NCBI GenBank assembly: GCA_022747635.1
Contig: JAKTNV010000003.1
Location: forward strand, 99,485,954 to 99,549,953
From: Hetaerina americana
Taxonomy: Eukaryota; Arthropoda; Insecta; Odonata; Calopterygidae
Length of the DNA: 64,000 bases
Direction: 5' to 3'
This document shows, one piece after another, positions 36,061 to 47,380 of the stretch. The stretch's first letter is position 1; the number at the start of each line of letters is the position of its first letter. A program made the position numbers and the translations under genes. The notes beneath the pieces were generated by a model, which had not been told where the DNA came from, made no database searches, and saw only the letters and a list, made by a program, of their open reading frames with translations.

Positions 36061-39000
36061 TACAAGTTACGAGCGTTCCCTGATGCATTAAATCTTAATG
36101 GGTCGCAAAAACATGGAATCAGTTGATACAAACAAAAGTGAAAGAGGATGATTTGAGGGATAAATATCTGCCGAATTCTCAGGCCCCCTTTTCCTCGTAG
36201 GTTAGGCAAACAATGATTGCAACAGATTGAATTAAGTTTGTCAAATACTTCTTGAGAAAAATGCTTCAACTCCTACATGTAAATTTCATCCAAATGTTAT
36301 TAATAAAATATAATAACATCATTCACTAACACATACCCTTCTCTGTTAAGACTATCTATTACGTCTGTGGTAATCTAAGGGAGTTTAACTTTCTTGAACA
36401 CATAATCAACTTAATTTACTTTCATCTACATTAAACACACATATTACGCCCAAGTTTCACAAATTCAATCCAATTTCTTCAATTCATATTTGTCATGATA
36501 CCAAGAATGGAAACAGGATCGTAAGTAAATCTCTGTATTCTATTTATTTAAATAGAGAGATTTTCGTGAATCAAGTTCGAAATTTTGCACGACGGAACTG
36601 ATACTAACTAGTAATGAACTAGTAGTAGAGCAACTGATAGTGCATTTTAGCATTACAATGCCCCATCAAAAATTAAATCTCAATGTGTTAATTTTACGCA
36701 TTTTACGCCATGTTAATTGGAATTTATAACGTAAATTATCGCGTTAATATCATATTTAAAATGTGACCCAAAAAACGTATTGCATCACATCTAACCACGA
36801 ATTTGGTGTCTTGCCACCACGCTGCAAACAGTCTGAAATCCGAGACACCAGCTGTATTCTGGTGAGTCGGACGCATTACTTTGGAGGAAGTAAATAGAAA
36901 TTTTACAAGATGAGTTACTCTGATTGAATAAAAGTACAGAAAAAATAATACTTTTCTAGAAGAATAAACTTATTACATAAGTTGAGTGTAGCCACGAAAA
37001 GTCTAGGTGACACGTGAAGAAAATTAGGTATAAGGCAAAGTAATGTATGCCTTCCCATGAAAGGCCTTAATCATATTTTCAATAACTTTCGAGCAAAAAA
37101 TAGTTCACATATATTTTATCCTTAAGAGAATCAAAAGTTCAAAAGTGTTAATAGGTTTAAAAAAAGATTTGAAATGTATTAAGTTCCCATAGCAAAAAAT
37201 AATTGCCATAAAGTTGGATGCAATCACAATTGAAAACATTCAATCATTTAATATGTCTAGCTAGATAAACGTAAATCGGTACTCTTTCTGTTAAGAACAC
37301 AGAATGCAATCGCTTCGTTAGTTAAATTTTCCCGCAGCGCAAATCATAAAATAAGTATCTTTGAACGTTTACTGCCCACACTACTTATTTATACCAGTAG
37401 TTATAATTTGGAATTATGCATTACATTTTTTGATTCAATTATTATCAACAATATTTTCAGTAAATATCACATCGATGAGGTATTCCAAGATTCAAACCAC
37501 GCATATACAAGTCTGGAAAAAAGGGTTATATAACCATAGTAAGAGTGAAATTAGTTCATTTTTGTGGAAAAAGAAACATGAGTTTATCAATAGAGTTTTT
37601 GGCTTAGCGTTCACCTGAACTTGGTTCAAGTCATCGGCACAAGAAAAAACCCATTTTCAGCGTTAAAATCACGCATAACTCATACATATAAATCATAAAG
37701 GGATGTTAAAACCAGTAGGCATTAAAAAGCAGCTGAAATTACTTATCGCCAAGCAATTTCCTGGAAAACTTCAATGCACCGGGAGGCTGATCTTAATAAT
37801 GTTTGAACTAAAACTGCACCATGGATGGAAAATATCGGCTAAACTCAAATCAAATATAATTAAAATTCAAAACCCAGTTGGTATTTACGGTTTCCGAAAC
37901 TTAGGAATAAAAAGTCCATGATTTTCGAAGGAAATGAAAGTATTATTCCCTCATTATTTTTTTCTATTATGTCTTATTAAGTTACTTGTACGGTGGCATT
38001 CTCGTAATATGACAGCAGTGGTAAACAGCCTTTAGTTTTCGATGGAAAGAATTAGATGAACTTCTTTTAAATTATCTAAATATCATTATGGATAATAATG
38101 CCAGTGAGGGCCTTAAAGCGAAAAACATATCAGTATATTTTATTTCTGTGCACAATGGAAAAATCGGTATTGATAAATATGCCTAACTGATCAAATCAAA
38201 AACAAATGAGCGGCTATTCGTTTTCTAGAATCCATATCCCAAGTACCTACTTTTCCAAAATTAACTATTGAGGACTTTTTCCCGGTCTTCCACCTGATTA
38301 GTTACTTATTGTGAACCATCCCACATAGCCACGCCCGTCACTTCCATCACCGCAGTCAGTTTACAATATTTTTATTATAACTTTGGCTGAAACCAGGGTT
38401 TGAACGTGCGACGCCCTAAATCAAGTAGAATCTGGTCTCACAACTAAAAGTAACATTTTGCTCATTGGAAATATGTACTTTATCACATTCCTGAATATCT
38501 CCTAGTATTCCACTGTTATGATACGCATTTTTGCGATTTTATACATCAATTGAATCCTGTTTTTTTTCTAATTTTCCCCACAGAGTAGCTACCCTACTCT
38601 AAAATTCAGAAGTCTCGTTTTTAGTCATTTTATATGTCGAAATCAAGCAGGTAAATTCCATTATTTTTCTGGTGAAATAAGTTTACCTACTCTAAAATTA
38701 AATTACATACAGGTTTGGCATATTGAATCCCATCAGTGAACCTACTGTGATTCTCGAATGTTTCACGCGAATTAATATCTATCGATATGAAATATTTATA
38801 ACTTAAACCAGTTTATAGCCTCCGAACAAAGAAAAGATTAATCTGATTTCAAGCCACACTAAGTTCCTTATTTATAGAGCACTATAACGGATCGTAGCCA
38901 TAAATTAAGGAGAATAGTGTTTTTTTATAAATACATGAGAAGAATATTACTGATTCAGCGCTGGTTTGGCCCAACAAAGCTTATTTTTTAAATGTATTTA

Positions 39001-40110
39001 AAAATCTGATACTGTAATTTTAAGAGTAAACAATCAATTACATAATTATGTATAATTTATTCTCATAGGTTTACCCATTATACCTATTCTTATTTTCCGT
39101 TGCGTATTTTTTCATAAAATCACTCAAAAAACACATGATGGTATTTGAAAGACAGAATGGACCGCCTTTCTCCACTAACTATGCTGATCAATGTTAATGG
39201 GTTGTGTGCGATACCCAAGGGTGTAATTAAAACCAAGTACTTCTGGGAATATACTTTAACTCAAAATGTTCCAGAGTGAAGAATTTTAACGAAAATATAT
39301 ACCAAATAGTCGCCAGTAAACTACTGAAAAGTAATAAGTGCATTCATTTTTGTTCAACTGCGGTGTGGCTTACAGTGCCATTGAAAGAAACTATTATTAT
39401 CTTTTGATCCATAAAATGAATACCATCAAAATTACCTGTAAATGTAGGCATGATTGCAAAGAAAATTCAACTTATTGTAAATATACACTGTTATTTCGAA
39501 ACTATTGCAAGTAAATTTAACCAACTTTGACACCGTAAAATATAGAAAAGCGAAAATGATTTAAAGGGTATCGCAAGGGTTTTTATATGGTGTTGATTTA
39601 TTTTTGTCTTAAAATTATACCATCAAAATGAAATTATTGTACTGATACCTGAAGATATCATATTATCCTTGTTAAGCAAAATATACCGGTTTAGAACCGG
39701 TCCCAATTGATAATTGTGAAACAAAAGTCCATATTTTGGGTGAAAAACCTCTAAATCATCTTTACCAGATAAATATAGATTAGCCATAGGGGTGAATCAT
39801 CAATTATTGCTATAAAAACTCACCAAAGGTTTTACTAAATGCGAGAGACAATAATTTCTTAAGGTTCGGGTAACTATTGTAAAATCAACGGTTCATTTCT
39901 CGTCAACAGTATTACAGAAGGTATTCAAGCTAATTAACAAAATACTAATGCAAAGTTTCGCGCTCGTACACATTCGCATTTCTTGGATTAAAATCAATGA
40001 AAGAAATCTACGACATCTACGCAAAAGCTTTAAATCCAAAATATTCTAATACGAATCAATTTGGCACTATTCAAAGTTTTCAATATTCTAATGCTCACTT
40101 GGGTTGCAGA
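36061..40110. other. AT-rich non-coding stretch
   Basis: About 4 kb with no gene I can support. Small frames at 37361-37618 and 37703-37921 show no family resemblance. Confidence 0.5.
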
Positions 40111-40119
40111 TGTGCCACG

Positions 40120-40640
40120 CTGCCATGAAAAACCGGCCTCCAGAGGCTAACTGGACTTCCATTGGTTGAAACCGTTTTCCAATACCCTTGAACTGAAAAC
40201 GAGTTTCAAGTCAGGACCCAGGCGGATGCTCCCCCGTTGCCATGGAAACCGGATTTGCCCCGCCTTAATCGCGATGGCCGCCGAGTGGATTCAATTGGGA
40301 TTGGTCCAGGAGAAGAGGTGAACACAAGCGGCGCTGACGTCACCCGGGGTAGATGGCGCAAAAGGGGTGCGTCGAGCTGTGCTGAAGCCAATCTGCGGGA
40401 GGGACTGAGGGGTAAGAGGTGGGACAAGGGAAAGGCAAGAGAGTAGCGTCCTCCTCCTGCATCTCCATCGTCATATGGGGTGGGTTTATACGACACAATA
40501 GATCTCCTGGGAGGGAAAGCCGCCAACCCCTCCCGCGCCTTCGGTATCCTCAATCTTTATGCTCATGCAACCAGTTCCCTTCGCTATCCTCGAAATTAAA
40601 TGAACGGGATATGATGCGGGTACGTTAGCAGCGGCAGGAA
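40120..40640. promoter_or_regulatory. GC-rich island 10: X-box, CRE and CCAAT cluster
   Basis: It contains a full RFX-type X-box GTTGCCATGGAAAC (40236-40249), a perfect palindromic CRE TGACGTCA (40335-40342) and CCAAT boxes at 40161 (-), 40179 (+), 40300 (-) and 40388 (+). A donor-like G|GTAAGAGG lies at 40411-40418. RFX, CREB/ATF and NF-Y sites cluster in CpG-type, TATA-less promoters, and X-boxes mark cilium genes in animals. No coding exon was found next to it. The 115-codon minus frame (40206-40553) lies across these sites and is probably compositional. Confidence 0.5.
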
Positions 40641-40930
40641 TTTGTACGTCAGACATGCGGAAATGAATTTCCTACTTTGAAGGGTAAATTAAACTTTTCT
40701 TTACTTCCCCTTAAAATATGCATGCAGGAAATCATTTGATGTCGAAAGTGGTTTTTATAGATACAGGCATCATGGAATTCTTTAATAACATGAGACCCGC
40801 TATCTATTATGTTTCTAAATGGTCTAGATAAAGTCGATGGGGGTAAAACCTAGGGGGTATGAGTTGATATAATGTACTCGGTGGAGAAATATCACTTGAA
40901 TCCATTTAGTAGGTAGGTGAACTTAGTGCA
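40641..40930. other. AT-rich non-coding stretch
   Basis: No supportable feature was seen before the LINE. Confidence 0.5.
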
Positions 40931-40934
40931 TCTT

Positions 40935-42240
40935 TATCCTGAAATTAGAGCAAGGGAATACCCAAATGAATGCTGTATTTTTATATTTCAAGAAAGCTTT
41001 CGATGCGGTTCTACACAAGAAATTGAAACTAAGATATTATGGTGTTTACGAAATATGAACTTCTTACCTAACCGTAAACAAAATACAGTCATCCATGAGT
41101 CGAGCTCATTAGAGGCAGATGTAGAATCAGGAGTTCTACAAGATGCTTATTTTTAGTATTTCAATCCAAGGATTGGTTTACTGCAGCACATATCTTTCCA
41201 TTCTACGGTATTTGAATGCAAGACAAGGCTGCATATTCTTGGGAGAATAATGTGGTGGTTTCCCGTTGCCTTCCACATCGCGGCATTGCGGCCAATACCG
41301 TGAACTTTATAATGTTATGACCACAAGATGTTATAGGACATCTAATCGTACTTTTATGCATTAAAGGCCTAAACTCTTCCGTTAGAAGCAATCTTAAATT
41401 ATTTCCGCGAGACAGCTACTGACTAATAAGAACACCGGCAGATAGCGTACGATTCTCTGACGATTTAGACCAGATATCGGAGTGGTGTAATGATAGAAGA
41501 TAGAATTAATATCAGAAAATGTACGGCACTGAAGTTTTGGAATAAAATCACGAAAAAACGAATAAGGCATAAATTATAAAATAACGAGTAATAACGAATA
41601 ATAAGTAGGAATGAGTTAGGCGTTAGAGAACAAGCAAATAAATCACTTGGGTGTTAAACTGACATCAAAACTTTCATGGAGTAACTCGTCAGAAGAACAT
41701 GAGGTTTAGCCTTACAAAAACCAGTTTTTACAATGCTACAATTTCAAAGCGTAAAAATCATTCGCATCCACCAGGATTCGAACCCTCGACGTCCGGCCGA
41801 GTGTTTTAGCCAGTTAAGCTATCGACGAGTCCTCGTTTCATTAGACGGGTTGTAGGAAGAGAATACAATGAAAAATTAAGGGAGAGGTGTTATTTCGCTT
41901 TGCTTAGGCCACTTTTAGAGGCTGGGATAAATGGGAGAAAACTTTAATTTAGGTTCAGAAAAAATCAGCTCGGTTTGTTAAAAATTGCTATGAGAATCGA
42001 GAAAGCGTAATGCAATTGGAGGCATTATGCAGGGACCCGCTTGATTCTGTAAGAGAGCAGTCAAGATTTAGATCTTTAGATAAGTACAGGGTACCATAGT
42101 TTTCATGCGACACAGAGGGAATTATTATAGTGCCAAATTATATTGGTAGATCCGACCACCGTGATAATATAAGAGAGATAAATGCCGTCACAGGAATTCA
42201 AGTACTTACTCATCCCTCGAACGACACGAAATCGTAACAA
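40935..42240 (+). pseudogene. CR1/Jockey-like LINE reverse transcriptase, interrupted by a SINE
   Basis: The + strand gives FLYFKKAFDAVLHKKLKLRYYG (40972-41040), where the motif A aspartate of FLDF is now tyrosine. Next come FLPNRKQ...SSSLEADVESGV (41060-41140), DLDQISEWCND (41466-41500) and LGVKLTSKLSWS. After a SINE insertion, FIRRVVGREYNEKLRERCYF...LRPLLEAG follows (41838-41930), then SARFVKNCYE, DSVREQSRF and PNYIGRSDHRDNIREIN to about 42190. The order of blocks is that of the C-terminal two thirds of a CR1/Jockey-type ORF2. Motif C was not found and frameshifts abound, so it is dead. Confidence 0.85.
41734..41835 (-). repeat. SINE-A copy inserted in a LINE
   Basis: On the minus strand it carries the tRNA-like head (GTCGATAGCTTAACTGGCTAA box A region, loop CCGGACG, box B GGTTCGAATCC) and the tail TGATTTTTACGCTTTGAAATTG. 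It interrupts the reading of the LINE between LALQK-like and FIRRVV blocks. The copy is shorter than the 19-kb element and lacks its leader. Confidence 0.75.
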
Positions 42241-43510
42241 AATTGAATCCAAGAGCCCAAAAAATTGAATTAACCTGGATAATAGAATTTGATGAATTAG
42301 TCAAACGCAACAATTATTGTAGCTTGTATATAGGCGTGCAAGTAAACGAGAGTGGTTTCGGTATAAGTTAACATTTATTCAAGTGTATGGATAAACCAAT
42401 GATTCTGCATTCATAGCTGGTGTCCTCACACCCCCGCTACACGCCCTTGCGGCGGTTTAAGGGGTACTGTGTGCATGTAAAATGGAAAAACCTCGGTGCA
42501 TGTACAAGGCCGCTTTCAATATTTTGAATTAAAGAAGTGCGATAAGTATTTTCAGTTACTTCTTGATAAGGAAGTCCACATTACAAATGATGAAGTACTA
42601 GTAATTTGAAATGTTTATGCTTAGCTAACTAACTGTATATTCCTCTCAATGCATAGGCGTTATTATTATTCACAAAGAAAAGATTACTTCCATAAAATTT
42701 CAATTCTATAATTATAGGTAAGTATAAAAGTACTTTAATTAGCTGACCAACAAATGGCAAAATATTTTGGTTGCACAGACTTATGTCATAACTTTTTATA
42801 ACGACACATAGCAACACACAAGTATGGACTACGATGGTTTGGCAATTAATTAGATATGAATTACCACAATGATATTGCAGCATAATACATAATTATCTTC
42901 CCCATAACTAAAATAAACTAAACGTGTCACACATTACCTATTTATAAAACTTTCATCACAGATGGTGAGTTAATAGGTTTTTGAAATAAATTAATTAAGT
43001 TTCCCAAAATACTCGTATATTATGATATGCATGTATGCTTAGCAAGAGAGCGTTAAATAAAATACTTATTCAGATAACGTGAGTAATTGGTAATTATTAC
43101 CGAGTGGTCGAAACAAGAATTTTAAATGTTGGTAAAAATGTATAAATAGTCAAAATTAATTTATGTTTGGAATAGGAATATCTGAATTTGAACTTCGGTT
43201 ATTGGATGGCGAACAGTTAGCCATTTTCTCATTTAAGTATACATTCTACTAAAACGATAAAAAGTGGGATAATTTGTGCTGCTTAACTTAACTTAAAATC
43301 TAAACCAATTAACGCGCAAAATGAGGTTTGCTACTTATTTGCAAGTATAATTTTTATGCTGTGTAGTATGTAATGACTATAAATATTACTAAATTTCTGA
43401 TTAGGTAAAAAATGGGAGTATATTTATCCTAACTATTAATCGTTGTTTATGCCCTGTCACGCCAGGATAATACAAATCTCAATGTATTCCAGTATGTATT
43501 ATGTATGTGG
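42241..43510. other. AT-rich non-coding stretch
   Basis: No supportable feature was seen. Confidence 0.5.

Positions 43511-43513
<3 letters not shown>

Positions 43514-43579
<66 letters not shown>
43514..43579. repeat. (TA)n microsatellite, left of mariner
   Basis: A 66-base TA run. Its last TA (43578-43579) is one copy of the mariner target duplication. Confidence 0.95.
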
Positions 43580-43580
<1 letters not shown>

Positions 43581-44909
43581 TACCTTGATCAAAAATTTCC
43601 CGGAATTTATTCAGAAAATTAAAAATACAAGTTTATTCATCTAAATCTATATTGTCCCCTTCAAAGTAATCCCCATCGACTGCAACACACTTATGCCAGC
43701 GCTTGATCCAATCCTCGAAACATTTTTTATATTCGGTTTTCGGTATGTCCATCAGTGCTTCCTGCGATTTTTCCATTACTTCCTCTCGGCTGCTAAAACG
43801 CGTTCCCCGTAATGGTTTTTTAACTCGATTGAACAGAAAGAAGTCACAGGGAGCCAAATCAGGTGAATTCGGTGGCTGTTGGATGGTATTTGTTGCATTT
43901 TTCGTCAAAAAATTACGAATAATGATAGCACTGTGCGACGGTGCGTTATCATGGTGCAAAATCCACGAGTTTTCTGCCCACATTTCTGGTCTCTTTCGGC
44001 GAATTGCTTCACGCAAACGTCTCATAACGCCCAAATAATACTCTTTGTTTACTGTCTGGCCTTCTGGCAAAAATTCATGATGCACTACACCGTTGTAATC
44101 CATGAAAACCGTCAGCATTGCCTTCTTTTTTGACTGAAAACGACGTGGTTTTTTTGGTCTCGGCTCATTTGGTGAACGCCATTCACTTGCCTGATGTCTG
44201 GATTGCGTGTCGTACTCATAAACCCACGTCTCGTCTCCAGTAATGATCCTTTTGATGAATGTGGGATCGGATTCAGCCTCGCAAATCATGTCTTTTGCGA
44301 CGTCAACACGGTCTCTTTTTTGCATGAAATTGAGGTCTTTTGGCACCAACTTTGCTGCTACACGACGGAAACCCAAATCATTAACCACAATGTCTTGGGC
44401 GGATCCATAGGCAATGTTCAAGTCCTCCGCTATTTCTCTGATGGTTAATTTGCGGTTATTGACCAACATTTCTTTTACTTTATGAATTTTTTCACCGACT
44501 TTCGATGTCGATGGTCTGCCACTGCGTTCATCATCTTCGATTGACTCACGACCACTTCTGAACCGCTCGTGCCACTGGTAAACGACCGTTTTTTTTAGAG
44601 AATCGTTGCCGAAACACTTTTCCAACATTTCCAACGTCCGTGCGCCACTAAATCCGTTTTTTACGCAAAATTTAATACAAGTTCGTTGTTGCAAATTTAA
44701 ATCCATTTCTGAAATTGTAAAAAATCGCCAACACACACAGAGATAGATGTACTCTTGGCTACATAACTTTTGCAAATGTCAAGTTATGACACTAAGATTT
44801 AAAGGGAATATCAACAACAGATGTACCAATTTAACAAAAAAACAGAACTCAAATCGGAACGATGGGAGCGCCACACGGTGGTTATTCCGGGAACTTTTTG
44901 ATCAAGGTA

Positions 44910-44910
<1 letters not shown>
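43580..44910 (-). mobile_element. Complete mariner transposon
   Basis: A 1331-base element bounded by terminal inverted repeats of 27 bases that match at 26 positions. Both ends begin CTACCTTGATCAAAAA, then differ at one base (T or G), then read TTCCCGGAAT (43580-43606 and 44884-44910). TA dinucleotides flank both ends, as expected for mariner, and the surrounding DNA is (TA)n on both sides. One uninterrupted transposase gene fills most of the element. Near-identical ends and an open frame suggest recent arrival and possible autonomy. Confidence 0.93.
43633..44706 (-). CDS. Mariner transposase (357 aa, intact)
   Basis: This is a DD34D transposase of the Tc1/mariner superfamily, which cuts and pastes its own element at TA sites in the nucleus. 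I start at the ATG giving MDLNLQQRTC, because the family starts just there; the upstream ATG (44775) would add 23 residues unlike the family. Residues 1-110 hold two helix-turn-helix modules (IKFCVKNGFSGARTLEMLEK, then KLTIREIAEDLNIAYGSAQD) with the linker GRPSTS. LVPKDL (120-125) takes the place of the usual WVPHEL. The catalytic triad is D158 in TGDETW, D253 in HHDNAPSH and D288 in SPDLAPCDFF, with 34 residues between the last two. Residue 280 is N where most relatives have Y (YSPDLAP). Length and ends are normal, and there is no stop or frameshift. It lies on the minus strand inside its own inverted repeats. Confidence 0.95.
   Translation of the reverse strand: MDLNLQQRTCIKFCVKNGFSGARTLEMLEKCFGNDSLKKTVVYQWHERFRSGRESIEDDERSGRPSTSKVGEKIHKVKEMLVNNRKLTIREIAEDLNIAYGSAQDIVVNDLGFRRVAAKLVPKDLNFMQKRDRVDVAKDMICEAESDPTFIKRIITGDETWVYEYDTQSRHQASEWRSPNEPRPKKPRRFQSKKKAMLTVFMDYNGVVHHEFLPEGQTVNKEYYLGVMRRLREAIRRKRPEMWAENSWILHHDNAPSHSAIIIRNFLTKNATNTIQQPPNSPDLAPCDFFLFNRVKKPLRGTRFSSREEVMEKSQEALMDIPKTEYKKCFEDWIKRWHKCVAVDGDYFEGDNIDLDE

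Positions 44911-44987
<77 letters not shown>
44911..44987. repeat. (TA)n microsatellite, right of mariner
   Basis: A 77-base TA run continuing the array on the left of the mariner. The element split one microsatellite of roughly 143 bases. Confidence 0.95.
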
Positions 44988-44989
<2 letters not shown>

Positions 44990-44990
<1 letters not shown>

Positions 44991-46680
44991 ATGTATATTT
45001 CAATTTGTATTAATGCGCGTATTCAAAAAAAATCGAGCATTTAAAGGTTGAAAACATCTAGGACGAGTTGGAACTTTTTCTCTTTTCAGTCATGATAACG
45101 GGCATTTACAATCTATATAAATAAAGGATAAAATAAAATATACTTTTTAAGCACACTTCGGCAATGTGTGAAGTTAATGAAACCGAAAATCCGGCTCATA
45201 CTCAAAGAAAAGAACCCCGCTTAGTTGCAGCACAATTATGTTATGCATACTAGTTTTACGTATCCCAACTACATTAACCTGAAAATAATATTACGCAACT
45301 GGATATTCTCCGACTCTAAAATATGATCCCCTTCTTTCTCGCACATCTCCCTTTCCCAGTGGACGGGAAGATTTGTAATTTACTGGCTATTTTAAACAGC
45401 ACACAGAACTCTTCCCTTTTCCTTAGATACAACCAGACGTTACTGACAAGAAGAAAATCCAAGTTTTACACCTCTGGAGTCTAACAAGGCAGCCGACTAG
45501 CTTCAGTCGCATGAAAAAAATAGCACCTATGAAAAAACGATATAGGATACGACTCTAGAAACTGACACCTGCCGTGGGATAGCATCTTTTCTTCCAACTC
45601 GCTCCCGTAACCTCAAAGAAAAGGTTCACGTGGGTAACAAAATATAATCCCCAAACAACGAGGGACCAGGATACTGCAAAATAAATTCCAAGTTTTCCAC
45701 CGGTCAACAGCAAATATATTGCTGCATTGTGAGATCAACGGAGATAAATATAACGGACGGAGTGAGAGCAGACTGACACAAAGAGCGCTAAAAATGTCGA
45801 AAAAAGTAAGGAGCAACTAAAACTAATTTACGACAGCTGTCTTAACTTCGCTGTCAATGAAATCCATGACAAACCCACAGCTTTTCAATGCATTTATTTA
45901 CAATCACGGGGAACTTCATGAGCAAATTCCGACATTCTTGCAACTTAGGAAGTGCCTGCCCAACAATGCGAGAGATTTTTCCACCAAATAATGGAAATTC
46001 GTCTTTCTACATTTATAACTTTTTCTCTTTGACAACAGTCAGTAAGACAGACTTTTTTGAATAAAAATAAATTAAGTAAATTTTATGCCAATTGAAGCAA
46101 AAGATAGAGTCCTAAGTCAATCCTAACTACGTGTTCCGTTGAAATTTATCACACCAGTTAATTCAAAAGAATTAATTTTAAAATACGCTTCGGGCAGTGA
46201 TACTTTTCCGCCGCATTACTTTTTTTATTAATTTTTAGGCTATGTTAATAGAATTCGACAGCCAATAAATTCCAGAAACACGCAAAAATGTACTTCAAGA
46301 GAGAGAGAAATCATTAGTTACATTGAAACATCCTCATAAGGTACATTTAAATAGGAAGATGCAATATTTGCTTATGAGTTACAATGCTTTAATTTGGTAA
46401 AAACTTGGTACACTACGTTATAACCCCTCTTCAAACAAAATGTATGTGATTGCTTAAACTTAAGAACATCATGCAAAGGTAATTTCGCAATTTATAATCT
46501 TCAACAAATAATGCAAACTGATTTGGTGTAAACTCCATTTAAAAATGTTCATAAACTTTATATAGCAATCATGTTCTTAAATATTCGTTCCTGTAGAGCT
46601 ATATTATAGCTATGTGTAAGATATTCTTCATCCTAATCATTTTTTTTCCTTTTAAGAGAGCCAGCCTAGATACTTAAAGG
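44990..46680. other. AT-rich non-coding stretch
   Basis: No supportable feature was seen. Confidence 0.5.
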
Positions 46681-46694
46681 TCAAAACCACCACC

Positions 46695-46823
46695 ATGAAA
46701 ACACTTCAAGAGAGGAGAAGTTTGTTGAGACTCGTTTGGAAGATATGGAGGCTCGCCGAAGACGAAGAAGACAGAACGGTTGAAACAACCTTCGAAGAAG
46801 GTGCACCGAACAACCGTAGAAGG
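46695..46823 (+). other. Candidate short coding exon
   Basis: ATG at 46695 sits in ACCACCACCATGA, a good eukaryotic start context. The frame runs 43 codons (MKTLQERRSLLRLVWKIW..., acidic middle EDEED, basic end NNRRR) to a stop at 46824. An alternative reading is a donor at GTAGAAG|GTGAG (GT at 46823-46824), making this a first exon. It directly precedes GC-rich island 11. The purine-rich composition can also create such frames, so the call is weak. Confidence 0.2.
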
Positions 46824-46859
46824 TGAGAAGGTAGTTTGGGAAAGAAGAGCAGAAAGTCC

Positions 46860-47380
46860 AACAAGGCACCGCACTGCGACACTATGGCCTTTCATGAAGG
46901 ATGAGGGCCCGGAGTGCGGGGGGAGAGGGGGCGAATAGAAGTGGGAAAGAAGGGAGGGAGGAGACTACCTCCTGCAGGAGGCGGTTTCACGGAGCCGGAT
47001 AGGGAAGCGAGGTGGAAGGAGACGCAATTACGTGCAATGGGATTCGAGAGACGCCCCTCGGATGAGCCACGGAGGGTCTTTTTACGACCCTCCTTACGAC
47101 CACTCAGCCCAGACCTCCCGTTTTTTTCCATTCCATTCACGGCCAATGAGAGAGCACTAACCCATCCCCTTGCCGGGCGAAACAGCCAGCCGCCCGTATA
47201 TTCTCCGCTCCGCCCCGTGAACCGGCTCCCCTTCTCGCACAGACCCCGCCGCCACTCTCCCCTTGGTGGTGCACGCTGGGAAAACGAGCGTCCATTTCGC
47301 TGGAATTGATGGCGAATACGAATTCTTGATGGCGATGGATACGACCGCCCTCGGAGCCCATTATAAACCCAATTAGTTCA
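46860..47380. promoter_or_regulatory. GC-rich island 11 with CCAAT box
   Basis: It is among the most CpG-rich blocks of the window, with purine-rich DNA at 46905-47000. CCAATGAGAGAG lies at 47143-47154 (shared with island 5) and CATTATAAACCC at about 47360. Overlapping frames of 131 (+), 84 (-) and 86 (-) codons show no domain. It is probably a CpG-type promoter or enhancer. Confidence 0.4.

Noticed and set aside
40206..40553. 115-codon minus-strand frame
   Set aside because: It lies over a cluster of transcription-factor sites, and its Pro/Ser/Arg-rich content follows from the GC-rich composition.
43703..44448. Plus-strand frames of 84-111 codons across the mariner
   Set aside because: They are antisense shadows of the intact transposase.
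44707..44775. Upstream ATG adding 23 residues to the transposase
   Set aside because: The added residues are unlike the family N-terminus, which begins at the MDLN start.
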